Source of the DNA: Comamonadaceae bacterium
GTDB lineage: Bacteria > Pseudomonadota > Gammaproteobacteria > Burkholderiales > Burkholderiaceae_C
DNA length: 64,000 nt
Reading direction: 5' to 3'
Assembly: GCA_027486495.1 (NCBI GenBank)
Contig: JAIXOZ010000073.1
Coordinates: forward strand, 1-64,000
Shown here: one piece after another, positions 1 to 10,035 of the stretch
Position numbering within the stretch: the stretch's first letter is position 1
How the letters are laid out: each line of letters starts with the position of its first letter
Notes under the pieces: generated by a model
Told to the model about the DNA's origin: nothing
The model's input: the letters and a program-made list of their open reading frames with translations, nothing else
Database searches by the model: none
Position numbers and translations under genes: made by a program

Positions 1-48
1 GATCATTTGATCGAGACGGTTGCGAAAGAAATCGGCGGTGATGGACAT
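1..48 (-). CDS. N-terminal 16 codons of a probable IS5-family transposase, truncated by the window edge
   Basis: Reverse strand from 48 reads MSITADFFRNRLDQMI, resembling the N-terminus of IS5-group transposases (..DFFRxRLDQMI..). Only 16 codons visible. Confidence 0.45.
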   Translation of the reverse strand, partial: MSITADFFRNRLDQMI

Positions 49-182
49 ATGGGCCTCAAGAACTCCCAGAAAACAGGCTCCATTGAATATCAATATGGGA
101 GTTTTGAACATTGGGAATGACCCTGAAAGCTAGCATTCATGCGGGTTTCAGGGGTTTATCAGGGACGACTATATAAGATTTT

Positions 183-524
183 TTATTGTCCTTGTGCAGG
201 CTGGTATTCCCGAATCCTGTCCAGCACATCTTGCATCGACTGACGCGCTACGGCCATGTCGTAGTCAGTTTGCAGGCCCATCCAAAATTCGGCGCTGTTG
301 CTAAAAAACTTGGCTAAGCGCAAGGCGGTGTCCACGGTGATGGCGCGTTTTTCTCGCACGATGTCGTTGATGCGCGGGGCGGGTACTTGCAACGCCATTG
401 AGAGCGCATGCGCCGTGAGTTGGTAGGGCGTTAAAAACTCTTCACGCAGCACTTCGCCTGGATGAATGGGGCGCATGCCGTTGACGGGCACGAGATAGGC
501 TGGGGTGGCTTCTTCAACTTTCAT
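183..524 (-). CDS. higA: HigA-family antitoxin (XRE-type HTH)
   Basis: 113 aa; RPIHPGEVLREEFLTPYQLTAHALSMALQVPAPRINDIVREKRAITVDTALRLAKFFSNSAEFWMGLQ is a classic HigA/VapI signature; directly downstream of a HigB-like toxin. Confidence 0.93.
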   Translation of the reverse strand: MKVEEATPAYLVPVNGMRPIHPGEVLREEFLTPYQLTAHALSMALQVPAPRINDIVREKRAITVDTALRLAKFFSNSAEFWMGLQTDYDMAVARQSMQDVLDRIREYQPAQGQ

Positions 525-535
525 GGCAATTCCTT

Positions 536-814
536 TCAGTGGTAGTCCACGATCTCGACATCCAACACATGGCCGTTTTCAAATCGAAAGCAAATGCGCC
601 ACTGGTCGTTGATGCGGATGCTGAATTGACCACTGCGGTAGCCTTTGAGCGCTTCGAGCCGGTTGTTCGGGGGTATTCTCAAGTCGTCTAGTCGAACCGA
701 TCGGTGCAACATGGCCAGTTTGCGTTCGGCCACTGAGCGAAAGTTGACGAACCTGGCAACTGTTTGCCCTGCAAACAATGCATGGGTGTCTTTGCATCGA
801 AACGACTCAATCAT
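536..814 (-). CDS. higB: HigB/RelE-type toxin
   Basis: 92 aa from ATG at 814 inside the longer ORF 536..1546: MIESFRCKDTHALFAGQ...LKGYRSGQFSIRINDQWRICFRFENGHVLDVEIVDYH; typical HigB C-terminus. Confidence 0.92.
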   Translation of the reverse strand: MIESFRCKDTHALFAGQTVARFVNFRSVAERKLAMLHRSVRLDDLRIPPNNRLEALKGYRSGQFSIRINDQWRICFRFENGHVLDVEIVDYH

Positions 815-913
815 GCCGTGCATCGTATAACGACTGCCGTTAAACGTCAAGAGTGGTGCTGATCCATTTGGGCGTTCTTGTATCAACTCGAATAGCCATG
901 GTTTGGTACATTC

Positions 914-2910
<1,997 letters not shown>

Positions 2911-2979
2911 TTCGTTCACTCTCCAAGGGCAGCCGAGCCAGGCCAGATCGTCATATCAGCCTCAACCTCTCAAAAAAAC

Positions 2980-3891
2980 ATGGCCCACATTTACATTTTT
3001 TCCCCCTCCAGCGCGGTGCGCGACAAAGCCGCTTTTCGCCGGGGCGTGAAGCGCCTGAAAGCCCAAGGGCATCAGGTCGAGGTTGATGAAGCCGCGTTGG
3101 CCAGCCACATGCGCTTTGCAGGAGATGACGACACCCGCATTGCCGCCATCACCCGCGCAGCAGCGAGCGAGGCCAATGTGGCGCTGATCTCGCGCGGTGG
3201 CTACGGCCTCACACGCATCTTGTCCGCCTTGCCCTATAAGCAGATCGCCAAAGCGATTGATGGCGGTATGCAGTTTGTAGGTCTAAGTGACTTCACGGCA
3301 TTCAACCAAGCGGTGTACGCCAAAACAGGCCGCATCAGCTGGCAAGGCCCGGCATTGGGCGAAGACTTTGGCTCCGAACAGGAGCCCGACGACATCATGC
3401 AGGCCTGCTTTGACGACTTGCTTTTGGAGCAGGGTGAGGGCACGGGTTGGCAACTGCCCAAGGCTGAAGCTGAGCGCCCCGTGCTAGTGAAAAATGCGCC
3501 CCTGTGGGGTGGCAACCTGACGGTGCTGAATTCGCTGCTGGGCACGCCGTACTTCCCCCATGTCAAAGGTGGCGTGCTCTTTTTGGAAGATGTGGGTGAG
3601 CATCCTTACCGCATTGAACGCATGCTCACGCAGCTGCTGCACGCGGGCGTCTTGGCCGAGCAAAAAGCAGTACTGGTCGGCCAATTCAGCAAGTACAAGC
3701 TGGTGCCCACGCACGACAAAGGCTTCAAGCTGGCCACGGTGGTCGAGTGGCTGCGGGGCCAGATCAAGGCGCCTGTGCTCACCGGTTTGCCCTTTGGTCA
3801 CGTCGAGACCAAGGTCTTGCTGCCAGTGGGTGCCAAGGTCGACCTTGTCACCGAAGGGCGTGACGCGCTGATGGTTTGGGGTCATATTTGA
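2980..3891 (+). CDS. ldcA: Muramoyltetrapeptide carboxypeptidase (LD-carboxypeptidase, S66)
   Basis: 303 aa; IYIFSPSSAVRDKAAFRRGVKRLKAQGH... and SRGGYGLTRIL, GGNLTVLNSLLGTPY motifs. Confidence 0.85.
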   Translation: MAHIYIFSPSSAVRDKAAFRRGVKRLKAQGHQVEVDEAALASHMRFAGDDDTRIAAITRAAASEANVALISRGGYGLTRILSALPYKQIAKAIDGGMQFVGLSDFTAFNQAVYAKTGRISWQGPALGEDFGSEQEPDDIMQACFDDLLLEQGEGTGWQLPKAEAERPVLVKNAPLWGGNLTVLNSLLGTPYFPHVKGGVLFLEDVGEHPYRIERMLTQLLHAGVLAEQKAVLVGQFSKYKLVPTHDKGFKLATVVEWLRGQIKAPVLTGLPFGHVETKVLLPVGAKVDLVTEGRDALMVWGHI

Positions 3892-3932
3892 TTCCCTGAA
3901 AAAACAATCCAACAAAAACAAAGGTGACGATC

Positions 3933-6431
3933 ATGAAGTGGCTCGGACGATTGAGTTTGTTAGCGGTGGTCGCCGTTTTGCTCGCAGGTGGTGTTTTGGC
4001 TGTACAGATGCTGCGCAGCTTGCCCCGGCTCGATGGCACGCTGCAACTGCCCGGTCTGGATAAGCCGGTCAGCATCGGTCGCGATGCATCTGATGTGACG
4101 CACATCCATGCCGCATCAGCTTTGGACGCTTGGCGCGCCATGGGTTTTGTGCATGCGCAAGAACGCGGCTGGCAACTGGAGTTCAACCGCCGCGTCATGC
4201 GTGGCGAGTTGTCCGAGATCCTGGGTTCCGCCACCTTGGACACTGACAAACTGATGCGCACCTTGGGCATCATTGCCGTGGCGCGTGAGCAACTGAAAAA
4301 CCTTTCGCCTCTGGCCCAAGCATCCTTGATGGCTTACAGCGAAGGCATTCAGGCTGCTTGGCGCACTGGTGCGGTTCGGCCATCGCCCGAGTTTCAAATT
4401 TTGGGCACGCACGCTGGTGGCAAATCTGGATTGGCGTGGTCACCGGAAGACAGCGTGGGTTGGGCGCTGATGATGGCGCTTGATCTTGGGGGCAATTGGG
4501 GGCAGGAGTTTGCCCGCTTGACTTCTTCCAAGGTCTTGAACAACGCGCAATTGTGGCAACTGATGCCGCCATACCCCGGCGAGCAAGCCGCGACATCGGT
4601 GGATTTGCCGGCGCTTTATGCACAACTGGGGGTCTATGCTTCGGCCAAGACGAGCGCACAAGCAGGACCTGCTGAACCCAGCCAAATGACTGGTCAAGGC
4701 AACCAGCTTGCCCAATGGTCCGCCGAATGGGTGCGCGACATGGGCATACTCGACGGCAAAGGTAGCAACAACTGGGTGGTTCCCGGCAGCCACACCGAGA
4801 GTGGCCATCCTTTGCTGGCCAATGACCCGCATTTGGCACTCAGCTCCCCGGCCATTTGGTACTTTGCCCGATTGCAAGCGCCTGCAACGGTTTGGCAAGG
4901 ACAGTCCTTGCCTGCACTGGATGTGATGGGAGCCACCTTGCCCGGCTTGCCCTTTGTGGTGCTTGGTCGAACCCGGGGTGTGGCCTGGGGCTTTACCAAC
5001 ACCGGGCCCGATGTGCAAGACCTGTATTTGGAGCAACTCGATGCATCGCGGCCTGGCCAATACAGAACGCCCGAGGGTTGGGCCAGCTTTGAATCACGCC
5101 AAGAAACGATTCGCGTCAAAGGGCAGGGCGATGTGAGCTTGACCGTGCGCAACACCCGGCATGGACCCGTCATCAGCGATGTGCAGTCGCAGTACACCGG
5201 CTTGCTCAATACGGACGCCTATGCACTCAGCTTGCGCTGGTCGGCCCTCTCGCCCGACAACCTCACCATCGATGCCGGCATGCAGGCCAACTGGTCACAA
5301 ACTGTGGCACAGTTGGAGCAAGCTTTTGCTGGACACCATGCGCCCATGCAAAGCGTGGTGATGGCCGACACGCAAGGGGAGGTGGCTTTCAGGGCCATCG
5401 GCAAAGTGCCTGTTCGTGGGCCAGAAAACGACATTCGCGGCGTCGCACCCGCACCCGGTTGGTTGGCGCAATACGACTGGCAGGGTTGGATTGCTTACGC
5501 TGAGAATCCGGCTTTGAACACCGAGCAAATCAAGACCAAGGGCTGGCACGCCACAGCCAATCAGAACATCTTGCCCGCGGTCTATCCGCACTTTCTCGGC
5601 GCAGACTGGACCACGCCAGAGCGCTTTGACCGCATTGAGCAACTGATGGCCGCCAATCCCAAACACAGCCTGCAAAGCATGCAAGCTGTGCAAAACGATG
5701 TGCTGTCTTTGGGGGCCAAATCCTTGCTTCCCTATGCCTTGAAAGTACAAGCCACGCACGCTTTGGGTGAGCAGGCAAATAAGTTGCTGGCTGAGTTTGA
5801 CGGGCAGATGCACACGCACAGCGCAGCTGCCTTGGTATTGAACGTCTGGGCTGACGAGGTCACCCGCGCGGTTTTGTTGCCGCGATTGGGGGCCGAGCGT
5901 TTTCAGGGGCTTTATGGCAAGCGCCATTTCAGAGCAGCTTTGCAGGGCATTTTGGCGCGTGACGACAAGTTCTGGTGTGGCGATGCCGGATGCGCACCCG
6001 TGGCCAACGCAGCCATGGACCGTACTTTGATCCGAATTGCTTCGAAACTCGGCCGCGATTCGAGCTCTTGGCGTTGGGGCGCCTGGCATCCGGCCATCAG
6101 CAGCCACAAGCCATTTGGCAAAGTGCCAGGCTTGAACTCCCTCTTTGATGTGCGCGTTGAGAGCGCAGGAGATCTGTTCACTGTGAACGTTGGCCAGTAT
6201 TGGGCCAATGACAAAACCGAACCCTTTGCCAACCGCCACGCGGCATCTCTGAGAGCCGTGTACGACTTGAGCCCGGCAGGTGATTCCCGTTTTATTTATC
6301 AGACCGGACAAAGCGGCCATGTGTTTTCACCACGCAGTCGCGACATGTTACAAGCCTGGTCACAAGGTCAGTACCGCGCTTTGAATTGGCCTACAACACA
6401 GTACCAGCACGAGCTTCGTTTGTTACCTTGA
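3933..6431 (+). CDS. Penicillin acylase (S45) family Ntn-hydrolase
   Basis: ~832 aa; GSNNWVVPGSHTESGHPLLANDPHL is the S45 beta-chain N-terminal Ser region; N-terminal hydrophobic signal. ORF track start at 3924 is a GTG; ATG at 3933 follows AAGGTG. Confidence 0.9.
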   Translation: MKWLGRLSLLAVVAVLLAGGVLAVQMLRSLPRLDGTLQLPGLDKPVSIGRDASDVTHIHAASALDAWRAMGFVHAQERGWQLEFNRRVMRGELSEILGSATLDTDKLMRTLGIIAVAREQLKNLSPLAQASLMAYSEGIQAAWRTGAVRPSPEFQILGTHAGGKSGLAWSPEDSVGWALMMALDLGGNWGQEFARLTSSKVLNNAQLWQLMPPYPGEQAATSVDLPALYAQLGVYASAKTSAQAGPAEPSQMTGQGNQLAQWSAEWVRDMGILDGKGSNNWVVPGSHTESGHPLLANDPHLALSSPAIWYFARLQAPATVWQGQSLPALDVMGATLPGLPFVVLGRTRGVAWGFTNTGPDVQDLYLEQLDASRPGQYRTPEGWASFESRQETIRVKGQGDVSLTVRNTRHGPVISDVQSQYTGLLNTDAYALSLRWSALSPDNLTIDAGMQANWSQTVAQLEQAFAGHHAPMQSVVMADTQGEVAFRAIGKVPVRGPENDIRGVAPAPGWLAQYDWQGWIAYAENPALNTEQIKTKGWHATANQNILPAVYPHFLGADWTTPERFDRIEQLMAANPKHSLQSMQAVQNDVLSLGAKSLLPYALKVQATHALGEQANKLLAEFDGQMHTHSAAALVLNVWADEVTRAVLLPRLGAERFQGLYGKRHFRAALQGILARDDKFWCGDAGCAPVANAAMDRTLIRIASKLGRDSSSWRWGAWHPAISSHKPFGKVPGLNSLFDVRVESAGDLFTVNVGQYWANDKTEPFANRHAASLRAVYDLSPAGDSRFIYQTGQSGHVFSPRSRDMLQAWSQGQYRALNWPTTQYQHELRLLP

Positions 6432-6563
6432 ACGAACAAAGGGGCCAAATCGATATCTTTGCCCCTGGATTGAGACTGATTGAACTGACACCATCTTTTT
6501 GACTTAACATAATATACATCGTATGTAATTATTGGCAGGACATAACTCAATGGACAGCCTTCA

Positions 6564-6644
6564 GTGACCGGTCACAAAGGTAAATTTGATACGGATTTGA
6601 AGGTAAATCTGATGCTACTCATCAATTGCAAGTAAATTTGATAC
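6564..6644. repeat. Left transposon end with three direct repeats of GTAAATYTGATAC type
   Basis: Copies at 6579-6592 (GGTAAATTTGATAC), 6602-6615 (GGTAAATCTGATGC), 6631-6644 (AGTAAATTTGATAC). Confidence 0.88.
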
Positions 6645-6678
6645 AGAGAGCCTCGCGTCTTGCTGCCGGAATCGAAAT

Positions 6679-7584
6679 TCATTTTTTTGCCTTCCCCAAA
6701 GGAGGAATGCTCTTCTTTGCCACCGATTTGGATTTCTTAGGCAGCACATCGTTGAGGCGCGCAAGATAGCCAGATGCACGCTCGGATAGCAGTGTGTTTT
6801 GTATGCTGAGCTCGTGAAGTTGCTTGCTCAGATTGTCCGCCAGCTCCTGAGCCTCATTTTTTTGTTGTGTCTGCTTCCTTCTTTCAAGCTCTAGCTCGGC
6901 CTGTAATTTTTTAACCTGTTGGCGCTCGCGATCCATTTCAGTCATCAATCTTCGTTCTGAAGACGCAAACTGTGACTGTAACGCCTGGATTTCTGCACTG
7001 TGAGCCCGCAACTGATCATCGTGACGGCGACGCTCCTGATTGCCTTCTGATACCTGCTGCTGAAGGGCCCGCCGCGATGATGTGAGTTCCTCATCCTTCT
7101 TGTTCACAAGCATTTGAAGCTTGTTAGCCTGATCCTGAGATTCGGCCAGCCTGACCTGTAGCGCATCAAGGGCTTGCTTGAGTTCGGAGGCTTGCCGGGT
7201 GAACGCTCCACGCTCAGCTTCAATTTCATCAAGCGCCGTAGTCATTTTCTGTTCTTGCTGACTTGCTGTGTGCGCGAAATCCGCTTTTGACGCTTCAAAA
7301 GTACTGTTTGCCTCCTGCAAAGCGCTTTTCCAAAGGGTGTTCATGGCTATTTGCACAGCGGCTGGAAGATCGCTTGTTTTCTCGTATTTACCCGTTGGTC
7401 CTCCCAAACGTTCTCCCAATGAAGAAAACCAGACATCTAGCATCGGGCCCACAGTGTTGGGCGATCCACGGCCCAATTTCATGCGAACACGTTCGATGGT
7501 GGGTTTGAGTTGCTCATTGAGCAATTCGTCGGCTGCGCCGTTGACATCGGCTTGCTGGACACCCCTTGGACTTTTCACTTGCAT
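6679..7584 (-). CDS. KfrA-N domain DNA-binding coiled-coil protein (TnpT-like candidate)
   Basis: 301 aa; QADVNGAADELLNEQLKPTIERVRMKLGRGSPNTVGPMLDVWF matches KfrA_N; remainder is long coiled coil; divergent from tyrosine recombinase gene. Confidence 0.85.
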   Translation of the reverse strand: MQVKSPRGVQQADVNGAADELLNEQLKPTIERVRMKLGRGSPNTVGPMLDVWFSSLGERLGGPTGKYEKTSDLPAAVQIAMNTLWKSALQEANSTFEASKADFAHTASQQEQKMTTALDEIEAERGAFTRQASELKQALDALQVRLAESQDQANKLQMLVNKKDEELTSSRRALQQQVSEGNQERRRHDDQLRAHSAEIQALQSQFASSERRLMTEMDRERQQVKKLQAELELERRKQTQQKNEAQELADNLSKQLHELSIQNTLLSERASGYLARLNDVLPKKSKSVAKKSIPPLGKAKK

Positions 7585-7612
7585 CGCCCTGCTCCTTGCT
7601 GTAAATTTACCT

Positions 7613-7633
7613 ACGATAAGAGATATTTATCGT
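7613..7633. promoter_or_regulatory. Candidate tyrosine recombinase core/resolution site (ACGATAA-N7-TTATCGT)
   Basis: Perfect 7-bp inverted repeat with 7-bp spacer (GAGATAT) in the 118-bp divergent intergenic region between the KfrA-like gene and the recombinase gene. Confidence 0.45.
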
Positions 7634-7702
7634 GATTTATAGTGTTAAAAGATAAATAATATTACATGCTATGTGTGATTTCATCAATAAATTAAGCCAC
7701 TC

Positions 7703-8782
7703 ATGAACTTGCGCCTGCCCACGCTCAAAAATACACCCGCACTGGAGCCAGAGGCCCTGAGCGAAGTAACGCAACGCGCCGTCGAAGATCTGCTGCGCGA
7801 AGGTGAATCGAAAAACACCCTCATCAGCTACCGCAGTGCCTTACGCTACTGGGCCGCATGGTTTGGCGCACGCTACGGCCGACAAATTCAACTGCCCGTG
7901 CCCACCGCCTGTGTGCTCCAGTTTGTCGTCGACCACGCAGATCGAACCACCGACAAAGGCCTGGCGCACGAGCTGCCCATCGAGATCGATCAAGCCCTGG
8001 TGAAATCTGGCTTCAAAGGCAAACTCGGCGCACTCGCTCACAACACCCTGATTCACAGAATTGCGGTCCTGTCCAAAGCCCACCAAATTGGCGAGTTCAA
8101 AAACCCTTGCCACGACCCCAAAGTGCGCGAGCTTCTCTCCCGCACCCGCAAGGCCTACGCCAAACGCGGCGCCCTGCCCCAGAAAAAAGACGCCATCACC
8201 AAAGAGCCCCTTCAAGCCATCCTGCAAACGTGCGATGACACGATCATCGGCATCCGAGACAAAGCGTTGCTCTTGTTCGCGTGGTCCAGTGGCGGACGAA
8301 GACGATCCGAGGTGGCCAGCGCAGACATGCAATTTCTAAAACGCACCGGCCCCGATGCTTATCTCTACAACTTGTCGTTCTCAAAAACAAACCAGGCAGG
8401 TGTTGAGCGCGCAGAAAACCACAAACCCATCTTCGGGCTCGCAGCGCAAGCCCTCACGGCTTGGCTCTCTGCTAGCCACATCACGAGTGGTGCCATCTTT
8501 CGAAGAGTGCGCAAAGGCGGTCACATTGGTGAAGCGCTCTCCCCTGCTGCAGTCAAAGACATCGTAAAAAAGAGATGTCTGCTCGCTGGCATTGACGGCG
8601 ACTATGCTGCCCACTCCCTGCGCTCAGGGTTCGTGACTGAGGCGGGACTCCAAAATGTTCCTCTGGCAGAAACTATGGCAATGACGGGACATCAAAGCGT
8701 CTCAACTGTATTAGGATATTTTCAGATCACACAAGCGACTAAGGCAGCAGACCTTTTGAAAGATACGCGGATTGATGTTTGA
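7703..8782 (+). CDS. Tyrosine recombinase/phage-type integrase
   Basis: 359 aa; catalytic motifs visible: SSGGRRRSEV (R), HSLRSGFVTEA (HxxR), TGHQSVSTVLGYFQ (H...Y). Confidence 0.93.
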   Translation: MNLRLPTLKNTPALEPEALSEVTQRAVEDLLREGESKNTLISYRSALRYWAAWFGARYGRQIQLPVPTACVLQFVVDHADRTTDKGLAHELPIEIDQALVKSGFKGKLGALAHNTLIHRIAVLSKAHQIGEFKNPCHDPKVRELLSRTRKAYAKRGALPQKKDAITKEPLQAILQTCDDTIIGIRDKALLLFAWSSGGRRRSEVASADMQFLKRTGPDAYLYNLSFSKTNQAGVERAENHKPIFGLAAQALTAWLSASHITSGAIFRRVRKGGHIGEALSPAAVKDIVKKRCLLAGIDGDYAAHSLRSGFVTEAGLQNVPLAETMAMTGHQSVSTVLGYFQITQATKAADLLKDTRIDV

Positions 8783-8909
8783 TGCTTTCAAAATGGCGTG
8801 GCCACTTTTAGACGATGAAAAAAACTACAAGGCAAATGCAGAAAGAATGAATCTGTCGCAAAAGTGGGATTCCGCATTCGAAATTGGTGGTGTACGGCAA
8901 AAACGTAAC

Positions 8910-8938
8910 ACCCCGCCAAGAGTTGGCCTTAGCGGGGT
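8910..8938. terminator. Hairpin, possible terminator (more consistent with minus-strand transcription)
   Basis: ACCCCGC...GCGGGGT stem with inner GCCAAGAGTTGGC; T-run on the minus-strand side (plus AAAAA at about 8899-8903). Confidence 0.4.
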
Positions 8939-9031
8939 ATTGAGCTCACAACGGCATCAACGAGATCCATCTGCAGCAAAAACTATTGGCTGCGTCATTG
9001 AGCTGAGCCTTCACCAATCCGAATCACATCG

Positions 9032-9562
9032 TCAAAGCAACGATTTGTCTTTGATCAAACGAGAACGAAGAGCATGAGGCTTGACTTGTTCATCTGTATC
9101 GTTGGTCCAGGCGTGGGAGGAACTGCCCCAAATCCAATCCGTTCCAGTGATACCGAGCAATCGAACTTCTCCCTTTGCACCTGTTATTGTTCGATCAAAC
9201 GTCTTGCCATTAACACTGAAGGTGAGTTTATGAGTGCCCTCTTTTAATCGCAGACGGATCATTGAGTTGGGAACCGTCTCCATCGCGGCACCACCATCAA
9301 CGGAGACATCCAATGGATGATGTCCTTCGCGCCAATATCGCACGACATAAACGGTCAGTGCGTCTGGCGCAGAGGTGAACGACTTTGCTTCTTCGTCGTT
9401 GGCAAGACTAGGTGCCACATCTTTCGTGCAAATGGCATTTGTTCCGCGGTCTGTGTGGCAATACGGTTTCTCAGCCAGTCGATCCACCGGAGTTGCACAG
9501 CCACTGATCCCGAGGACACAAGCTGAGATCACGAGTGTTTTTGTAATCCAATTTATTGTCAT
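9032..9562 (-). CDS. Putative lipoprotein, unknown function (DUF2846-like)
   Basis: 176 aa; lipobox GISGC after N-terminal hydrophobic segment. Confidence 0.6.
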   Translation of the reverse strand: MTINWITKTLVISACVLGISGCATPVDRLAEKPYCHTDRGTNAICTKDVAPSLANDEEAKSFTSAPDALTVYVVRYWREGHHPLDVSVDGGAAMETVPNSMIRLRLKEGTHKLTFSVNGKTFDRTITGAKGEVRLLGITGTDWIWGSSSHAWTNDTDEQVKPHALRSRLIKDKSLL

Positions 9563-9617
9563 ATTTTTCCTAATTAAATGAAATACGCCTAGCTAAGGCA
9601 AGTGACTTGCCGATGTC

Positions 9618-9992
9618 TCACTTCAATACAAAACGCGCCGATGCGGTTTTGCCTGCTGAATTGACTTGGGCAACAACCTTCGTCCCGGGGGTTATCTTGA
9701 AACTGCCTTTGGCTTCAAGCTTGTCCCCAATCGGTTTCAACTCGACTTCTTGCTTATCTGCTCCAGAAAGCAGTGTGATCTTGGCGGTCGCTTTGCTGAC
9801 ATCAACAGCCTTGCCATGATCACGTAAGTACAACTGCAGGACATCGGGTTTTGCAACCAACTCGTAGTCAACATCTTTGACTGTGGTCAGAACACCCCCC
9901 TGCATGGGCTTGTGATCGCCATCATGGGGTCCTGCCCATGCGAGTCCGCTTAGAACGAGCGACGAGGTAATCAACAAAGAATGTAGTTTCAT
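9618..9992 (-). CDS. Small secreted metal-associated periplasmic protein
   Basis: 124 aa from ATG at 9992; signal peptide ending AWA then GPHDGDHKPMQGG; next to RND genes. Confidence 0.7.
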   Translation of the reverse strand: MKLHSLLITSSLVLSGLAWAGPHDGDHKPMQGGVLTTVKDVDYELVAKPDVLQLYLRDHGKAVDVSKATAKITLLSGADKQEVELKPIGDKLEAKGSFKITPGTKVVAQVNSAGKTASARFVLK

Positions 9993-10035
9993 GAAATTTC
10001 CTTTTTGAATTGAAGTTTGAGCTACGGGTGAACGG

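Noticed and set aside
6431-6470. Intrinsic terminator after the penicillin acylase gene (GGGGCCAAATCGATATCTTTGCCCC)
   Set aside because: Stem has a bulge and there is no T-run, so not listed as a confident terminator.
6679-7584. KfrA-like gene as evidence of an integrated plasmid
   Set aside because: No replication or partition genes nearby, and the gene lies inside a bounded transposon next to a recombinase, so a TnpT-like role is more economical.
8772-9077. 101-aa ORF downstream of the tyrosine recombinase
   Set aside because: No recognisable domain, contains a terminator-like hairpin, and overlaps the end of the opposite gene; not supported as a CDS.
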